Assembly: GCA_026770615.1 (NCBI GenBank)
Contig: MU631318.1
Coordinates: 27,760 to 38,660, forward strand
From: Pavlovales sp. CCMP2436
Taxonomy: Eukaryota; Haptophyta; Pavlovophyceae; Pavlovales
DNA length: 10,901 nucleotides
Direction of reading: 5' to 3'
Each line of letters starts with the position of its first letter. The stretch's first letter is position 1. Of this stretch, positions 5,833 to 10,901 are shown one piece after another. Below the pieces are notes generated by a model. That model did not search any database. It was not told the DNA's origin and worked only from the letters and a program-made list of their open reading frames with translations. The translations under genes and the position numbers were made by a program.

Positions 5833-6936
5833 ATGTCGTTGGGAGAGCTGACAGCACGGGTGGCCTCCCGCCTGTCGATGCCAAACTACGGCGGGAGCAT
5901 GCTCGTCTTCATTCTATACTGGGGACTTGTCTTCCCAACGAGACCGCCCGGCATCCCCGTAAGTGGGACCGACGTTGCTCAGCACGGCGGGAACTTCGTG
6001 GTTATGCTGCTCGACCTCGCAATCATGGGGCAGCCGCTCAACCTGCTCTGGCTGGTACGCTTCAACATTATGCTGCTCTACCCCCCCCTCCACCCCCTCA
6101 CACCCACCCACCTACCCACCTACCCTACACACACTCACGCACACACACGAACCCACACAAACACGCACACACCACGCGCGCACACACACACCCAAACACG
6201 CACACACACGAACGATACAGACGGCGTTCGGACGGCTCACTACACTCATGCGCTCTCGCGTGTGCAATAGGTCCATTTCTTCGTTTTTGGGCTGATCTAC
6301 ATCGTTTGGACCGGCGTGCACTTTGCCGTGGGCATCTACCGAAGGAACGAGTTCTGCAGCTGCGGCGGCGAGAGCTACCCGGGCTGCGAAGTCACCCCCG
6401 AGGGCGACAAGTGCCTCTCCCTCTACTCTGTGATCAGTTGGTACTACCCTGCACAGACGACGATAGTTGTACTCGTCATCGCCTTCGTCGTCGTTCCCTT
6501 CTTCGCGTTAGTCTGGTGGGTTTTGCTACGTCTCGTCACGTACGTACAGGGCGCCGAGGCCAACCGCCACCGGGGCTATGGCCTTGGCTGCGCCGCCTGG
6601 CGCGCCGAGTTCTCGTGGGACATGCTGCGCACCGACCCGGGCCCGGAGTGGGTTTCATGGTTCGCAACAAGCCCGCTCTTGCCCGACAAATTCTATTTGG
6701 TCGGTCGCGCGTTCAACTTTGCGCTGATGGGTGCCATCTGCATTTGGTTCACGAGCGTCAACCCCGGGTACGGGCTGCTGATGTACTTGACCAACTGGAG
6801 CAACTATTTGCAGCTCTTCTACCTCGGCATCGCTTGGTTCGCCTCCTTCAAGGCGAGGCAGGAGCTCCACGCAGCGCCGCCAATCGATTTCGGCGTCAAC
6901 AATTCGTCGAAGTCGTCGCTTGTCGTCGCCCCGTGA
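5833..6936 (+). CDS. Two-exon multi-pass membrane protein, Rolling stone / FAR-17a-AIG1-like (exons 5833-6054 and 6271-6936)
   Basis: Joining 5833-6054 to 6271-6936 at a phase-0 GT-AG intron gives 295 codons ending in TGA and immediately TAG. Six hydrophobic segments are seen, at about residues 23-35, 53-73, 75-95, 136-163, 216-236 and 243-266. The splice joins LLWL to VHFFVFGLIYIVWTGVHF, matching the Rolling stone/FAR-17a pattern of H-x-x-N helix, then P-L-x-L-L-x-x-V, then a Y-x-x-x-T helix. The second half carries YLTNWS, another family hallmark. The usual order is YLTNW first and the His helix second; here H51 precedes T248. The loop at residues 97-125 holds four Cys (103, 105, 113, 122). 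Related AIG1/ADTRP proteins are lipid (FAHFA) hydrolases using Thr and His. Activity here is only a hypothesis. The N-terminus is uncertain because an upstream exon may exist. Confidence 0.75.
6055..6270 (+). other. Spliceosomal intron with CA-rich microsatellite
   Basis: The 216-bp intron begins GTACGC and ends TGCAATAG. Its removal keeps the frame and restores a family-like helix. Its middle, about 6080-6210, is a C-rich then (CA)n-like tract with CACACA and ACGCACAC words. An open frame runs from exon 1 through the intron, but it yields only His/Thr/Pro low-complexity sequence and ends at 6270. Confidence 0.75.
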
Positions 6937-7530
6937 TAGCGTCGCTCGAAAGAAACACGCGCCTCGCACACTTGCATACGGGCAGTCACTCTCAGATCTA
7001 ACTGAACGAGCAGCCCAGCTCAAATTGAAATAGGCACATCAATCATCATAATTCATATGAATCTAGTTAGTTTGAAGTTTGCATATGATCAATAACGTTA
7101 TAGATCTAGTGGATTATAGCTTGGAAGTCAGTATACAAGTTTAAAAATTGTTGGTACCGCCGGGCCGAGAGTTATACAGGCCTCTAAGCTTCTGCAACAC
7201 AAAAAACTAAATTTTCATAGGTTCACCAGAATTCTTTTTCATGCAACCAAAAGATGGGGTCGAAATCCGAAGGCGAATTAGTGACGCGATTCTGCACTGA
7301 GAAGGGGGAAATGAAGTGGCTGGGACGAAGATCTATGTAGACACTAGTCACCCCTGCGCGCTAAGTGTCGATAGTTGATGTCTAGTTGATGTTGAATAGA
7401 GCCCTCCTCGATGGTCGGAGCACACCTCGTGTGCCTCTCGTGTGCCTCTGGGGTCTACAACATACTAAAGGTAACTAATATTTCCGATTCTCAGCGTTCG
7501 GAAGCGAAAAGAAAGTCATGGTTCCCTGAG
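6937..7530. other. Intergenic stretch with no supported gene
   Basis: This is 3' flanking DNA of the membrane-protein gene. I see no canonical AATAAA signal close to the stop, no RNA gene and no convincing ORF. Small local duplications exist (GTTGATGTCTAGTTGATGTTG near 7374; CTCGTGTGCCTCTCGTGTGC near 7427). Confidence 0.5.
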
Positions 7531-7654
7531 TGGTACGCAAAAGTTAGTTGCAGATTCGTGAATGGGTCACTGCCCCATTCACGAATCTGCAGCTACAGAT
7601 TTGTGAATGGGGCACCGCCCCATTCACGAATCTGCAGCTAACTTTTGTATACCA
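7531..7654. mobile_element. Nested double-hairpin (foldback) element
   Basis: The outer arms, 7531-7566 and 7619-7654, are about 36 bp with three mismatches (TGGTA...GTGAATGGG against its complement, ending ATACCA). Between them lies another inverted pair of the same sequence (CCCATTCACGAATCTGCAG and ACAGATTTGTGAATGGGG). Four arms in alternating orientation could extrude as two hairpins or one long stem. No transposase and no clear target duplication were seen. The short plus-strand ORF crossing it is produced by the repeat. Confidence 0.85.
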
Positions 7655-7743
7655 TCTCCGGTTCGTGAGTAGCACTGGAGGATTTTCACCGGATTTTTTC
7701 GTAATTTCCCCCTGGACTGGCCACTAATTCAGATTTCGACCCG

Positions 7744-7989
7744 ATGGCCCTCGGAGACAAGGCCGCCTACCCCCAATTCTACACAGATTACCGGATCAGA
7801 GGGGACTGCGATGAAAAACTTTATCATTTTTCGAGTTGTTTAGGAACTTGGCTCCCGCGAGCTGCGGTGCCGGGCGTGGGATATGCCGCGGGCTTTGCTG
7901 TGAGCCGAGCTCCGAGGCGCCGATTTAAATTATTGGTCGCTTTTGCGGTGGCCGCGCACTTGCCCGCATCCGGGGCGGATCCCCTCTGA
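7744..7989 (+). CDS. Weak candidate small ORF or exon, 81 codons, unknown product
   Basis: The frame opens with ATG in a favourable context (CGATGGCC) and is GC-rich compared with its surroundings. It starts MALGDKAAYPQFYTDYRIRG and has a hydrophobic, alanine-rich C-terminal stretch (about residues 38-80). It ends at a TGA that lies in the loop of a small hairpin (CCCCTC 7981-7986 with GAGGGG 7993-7998). I recognise no family or motif. It could be an exon, a remnant or chance; there is no supporting neighbour. Confidence 0.2.
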   Translation: MALGDKAAYPQFYTDYRIRGDCDEKLYHFSSCLGTWLPRAAVPGVGYAAGFAVSRAPRRRFKLLVAFAVAAHLPASGADPL

Positions 7990-8820
7990 TGCGAGGGGGA
8001 CGGCTGCCTTGTTGCTCCGTCGCCAGACCCGCTAAACCTTCTTTGCCAATTAGGTGCGTGGATTTTTTGCACATTGTGGTTCGAACTGTGCGACGAACAA
8101 TCGTTTTTGCCTGACATCGCCGACTCCGCTGGCATACCTGAATCACGTCCGGACAAAGCAACAGTTTGTCGGCGGGATGGTAATGCCAATAGAAAGGCGA
8201 CACTTTGTAAGCAAGTTGTTTAGATTTAATAACGAGCCTGCGGCATCATCTACTACACGTTCGCAACCAACCTCACCTCTACCACCATCCCTGCTGCCAA
8301 GACTAATGTCGGACGTCGACGAAGTCAGTAGGTGAACACCACCTGCTGTTAAACCATATGCTAAGCCGCTAATATCTAATCCCCATGACCGATGCGCATG
8401 TTTCGAACACGATAAACGCGTTCGAAGAACCATATTTTCATTTGCCGGATTTGTTCGAGATAATCTCGGTTCTGCGAGCGGCGTGCGGCTAGCATGAACG
8501 CATAAATATTTCTATAATAAGTGGTACAAAGACCGCGCAGCTGAGCAAGTTAGTAGCCGAATGTAATATATACAAATATAACAAATTAACTTAAATTTGA
8601 CACACTGCCAACCAGACTCACCCAAGTTACGCATTATTAATATATATCATTTACCATTTCTACCAGCTCCCCACTTAGGCGTTGCGCGTATGAGCCTGCG
8701 TCAAGGCGTTTATATCAGCTTTCAAGAATTATAGAACATGAAACATCGTCAACCCGAACCCCCCTTCATTAAAATCGTAAATATACATGCCGTGATACTA
8801 TATATTCATTTTTTTATTCA
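7990..8820. other. Mostly AT-rich intergenic stretch with no supported gene
   Basis: No tRNA, rRNA or convincing ORF was found. The motif CTAAGCCGCTAATA near 8361 resembles the GAGCCGCTAATAA word found in the repeats further right. From about 8490 to 8820 the sequence is strongly AT-rich with no clear repeat unit. Confidence 0.45.
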
Positions 8821-8861
8821 TTTACATGTCACAGCCCCAGACTGGCGGTCAATATCGTGAG

Positions 8862-9158
8862 CTAATTACGCCGCCGCGTCGTGTTCGATGCGCGCCTCTC
8901 GCCAGCAGGCCCATCTGGACGACTATCTCTACCCCCATCCGCAGATATCTGCCCCGTCCTGACCCAGGGTGCAGGCGTAGCTGGCCCGTCTGGCGCGCAG
9001 TGCACGCGTAAACAGGCGTAGGCACGCGCGGCCTTCGGGTCGACAGGCTGCCCGTCGGGCGGCGGTGGGGGTGCGAGCTGCGGAGGGAGGACCATGTTGA
9101 GTGCCCATAGGCTCTCCGTGCCCTGCGGGAAGAAGAGCTTCTGCAGCCGCCACTCCAC
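8862..9158 (-). CDS. Weak candidate exon or gene remnant in a GC island, unknown product
   Basis: A GC-rich island (about 8865-9160) in AT-rich DNA is open on the minus strand. Its first part reads EWRLQKLFFPQGTESLWALN, then a short proline stretch and PVDPKAARAYACLRVHC, which is less repetitive than shadow frames usually are. The opening codon is GTG and not ATG, and just upstream on the minus strand is a TATATAATAG sequence that could serve as a 3' splice acceptor. An internal exon or a transposon or gene fragment is therefore more likely than a complete gene. The plus-strand frame in the same island looks less protein-like. No family is recognised. Confidence 0.25.
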   Translation of the reverse strand: MEWRLQKLFFPQGTESLWALNMVLPPQLAPPPPPDGQPVDPKAARAYACLRVHCAPDGPATPAPWVRTGQISADGGRDSRPDGPAGERRASNTTRRRN

Positions 9159-9235
9159 CTATTATATATATATTACACATTTAATTCAAGAAGTGTGTGG
9201 GAATAAAGAAGGGAGGGGGGGGTCTGTAGTATCGG

Positions 9236-9492
9236 CTACGACCCCCGCCCAACGCTTTCTCTGCTGCGTGTTGGGACGAAGCTCTCAGACCCAAACCTCT
9301 CGAAAACTGCTGAGCCGCTAATAAAAATAACATCCCTTTCAGCAATATGAGGGCGCATGCCACCAGCTGCTGCAAAGTAATACGTTATGTATTATTATTA
9401 TTATTATTAGCGGCTCAGCAGTTTGCAACAGGTCTCGGCCTGAAAGCTTCGTGCCAAAACGTAGCAGGGGAGGCTTTGGGCGGGGAGCGTAG
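9236..9492. mobile_element. Large diverged inverted repeat (about 89-bp arms, 79-bp loop)
   Basis: The arm at 9236-9324 is the reverse complement of 9404-9492. The inner 18-19 bp (CTGCTGAGCCGCTAATAA) are identical. Over the outer roughly 53 bp I count about ten mismatches. The loop includes a (TTA)n run at 9390-9409. Translated in mirrored frames, both arms give a similar peptide (AAQQF..GLGL.AS.Q..A..ALGG.RS), so the repeat may derive from coding sequence duplicated in inverse orientation. No transposase is present. Confidence 0.75.
9390..9409 (+). repeat. (TTA)n microsatellite
   Basis: A short run of TTA/ATT triplets lies in the loop and at the arm edge of the large inverted repeat. It probably expanded from the AATAATAA tail that follows the GAGCCGCT word. 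Confidence 0.8.
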
Positions 9493-9725
9493 TAAATGCG
9501 AAAGGAGACGCAGTCGTGGCATGAAGCCGCGTAGACCCACCACCTGGACACACACTGGCTGAGATTGTCTACACAGTGGATTCGCCTGACTGATGCTGCC
9601 TGTATTCCTATTAAGAAAGTCGTAGTTTACAAAAATATGTTCTACGATCTAACGCCTAATGTAACTTTTAGTTACATGTGCTTACGCCAAACAAAAAGAA
9701 AAAAGTCCCTACTAGCAAGATATTC

Positions 9726-10720
9726 TTCCTCCTTGTTGAGCGGGATATTTCCAAAATAAAATATATATATTAGGCGAGTAATAAGTTATCCATTATTATA
9801 GGCGCCTACTATTATGATTATCATATGTCCTACCTCCTTGTCGAGCGAGATGTTATTATTTTTATTATTATTTTATTTCAATAATAATAATATTTATTAT
9901 AATAATAATTATTAGTAATTCATCCTATCAGCAATATATTATATCCATAGATTTATCAGGAATGTCCTATGGGTGGCCACCAGACGTCTCGAAAACTATA
10001 AGCAGCTTGTAATAAGTCCCATACAGTAATATGTCCTACCTCGTCGAGCGGGATATATCCACAATATATCGTATACTTTTTTATTATTAGGCGAATAATA
10101 AGATATCCATTTTTATAGGCGCCTAATATTATAATTATTTTATTTCCTTCCTCCCTGTCTAGCGGAATGTTATAATAATAATAATATTTATTACTATCCT
10201 ATCAGCAATACATGATGTCCATAGATTCATCAGGAATGTCCCATGGGTGGTCACCAGACGTCTCGAAAACTTTGAGCCGCTAATAATAAATCTCTATCAG
10301 CAGGATATCCTACCTTCTTGTCGAGCGGGATATATCCACAATACATATTAAAACATAAATTAGGTGAATAATAAGTTATGCATTATTATAGGCGCCTACT
10401 ATTATGATTATCATACATCCTACCTCATTGTCGAGCGGAATGTTATTATTTTATAATAAGAATATTAATTATAATAATTAGTATATTAGTAATATATTCT
10501 ATAGGCAATATATCATGCCCATAGAATCATTAGGAATGTCCTATGGGTGGCCACCAGACGTCTCGAAAACTATGAGCCACAAGTAATAATAGTATCCTAC
10601 CTCTTTGACGGCAACCAAAAATATTATCTGTCGACTAAGAAATAGGCATTTTTATAATTAATTATAATATCATACCTCCTCGTCAAGCGGGATGTCCTTC
10701 GTCTTGTGGTTCGTCAGGTG
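9726..10720. repeat. AT-rich tandem array, about three and a half copies of a 275-300-bp unit
   Basis: The anchor CAGACGTCTCGAAAACT occurs at 9981, 10255 and 10555 (periods 274 and 300). AGGCGCCT recurs near 9800, 10117 and 10390. Each unit also contains two versions of a CCTACCTCCTTGTCGAGCGG-like word, about 100-110 bp apart (near 9728/9830, 10035/10146, 10309/10419, 10592/10672). The unit therefore looks like an ancient dimer. Units vary by insertions of TTA/ATA runs. One copy contains GAGCCGCTAATAATA after the anchor, linking the array to the inverted repeat at 9236-9492. No ORF is present. Confidence 0.85.
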
Positions 10721-10792
10721 GCCATGCATAGATCGGGCCTCGCATCTAATCATGGCGATCACATTAAGTTTGAGTATGAGCATGAAGACAGG

Positions 10793-10816
10793 GTTGGTGT
10801 GTGTGTGTGTGTGGGT

Positions 10817-10853
<37 letters not shown>

Positions 10854-10860
10854 TGTGTGC

Positions 10861-10896
<36 letters not shown>

Positions 10897-10901
10897 GTGT
10901 G
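10793..10901 (+). repeat. (TG)n microsatellite reaching the window edge
   Basis: A near-uninterrupted GT/TG tract contains a few GGGTGG, GATG and GCGTGCG interruptions. It is cut by the right edge, so its full length is unknown. Confidence 0.95.

Noticed and set aside
5959..5981. Mini-intron GTAAGT...CAG within exon 1
   Set aside because: It would be only about 20 nt long; the GTAAGT is noted only as an alternative donor to the acceptor at 6270.
5793..7001. Long plus-strand frame of 402 codons overlapping the membrane-protein gene
   Set aside because: It is frame-shifted relative to the exons, crosses the CA-rich intron and has a His/Arg-rich low-complexity product with no membrane segments.
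8060..8100. GGTTCGAAC resembling a tRNA T-loop
   Set aside because: No acceptor stem, D-arm or anticodon arm could be matched around it.
8054..8335. Plus-strand frame of 93 codons beginning with GTG
   Set aside because: No ATG, no motif and an ordinary composition; the opposite strand is equally open.

Overview
The window looks like nuclear DNA of a eukaryotic microbe, most likely an alga or another protist. The reasons are a probable spliceosomal intron with in-phase GT-AG ends, a degraded reverse-transcriptase element, several foldback or MITE-like elements, microsatellites, and GC-rich gene-like islands set in AT-rich, repeat-filled DNA. I cannot place the lineage more precisely. Nothing suggests a bacterial, archaeal, phage or plasmid origin.

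Left part (1-3600): GC-rich minus-strand remains of a LINE-like reverse-transcriptase polyprotein cover 1 to about 3059, with the frame open up to about 3242. The element is dead as it stands. It has two frameshifts (near 1472 and near 465), an in-frame TGA at 159-161, and an altered YxDD box. Its upstream edge runs into an array of seven CGGATCCG palindromes (3069-3228). Next to it, also on the minus strand, is a short open frame that resembles a small secreted protein with a stop at its third codon.

Middle left (3600-5830): no convincing gene. The stretch is packed with structure: a perfect 18-bp hairpin, a mirrored cluster of AACGGAT words, a family of long foldback elements (4081-4766) enclosing a four-copy 30-bp repeat, a 155-bp hAT-like MITE with an 8-bp target duplication, and two tandem copies of a 272/273-bp repeat. 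That repeat ends about 14 bp before the ATG of the only well-supported intact gene.

Middle (5833-6936): a two-exon gene encodes a predicted 295-residue, six-helix membrane protein resembling the Rolling stone / FAR-17a/AIG1 group. The two halves of the family's domain appear in reversed order, so the conserved His lies before the conserved YLTNW Thr. Its 216-bp intron contains a CA-rich microsatellite, and an alternative consensus donor lies in phase inside exon 1.

Right part (6937-10901): mostly AT-rich noncoding DNA. It holds a double hairpin (7531-7654), one or two weak candidate exons, a large diverged inverted repeat (9236-9492), a tandem array of about 275-300-bp units (about 9726-10720) and a TG microsatellite at the edge. 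A short word, GAGCCGCTAAT or its variants, recurs across several of these repeats. I see no multi-gene pathway or operon. The window is best read as one membrane-protein gene inside a transposon and satellite graveyard.
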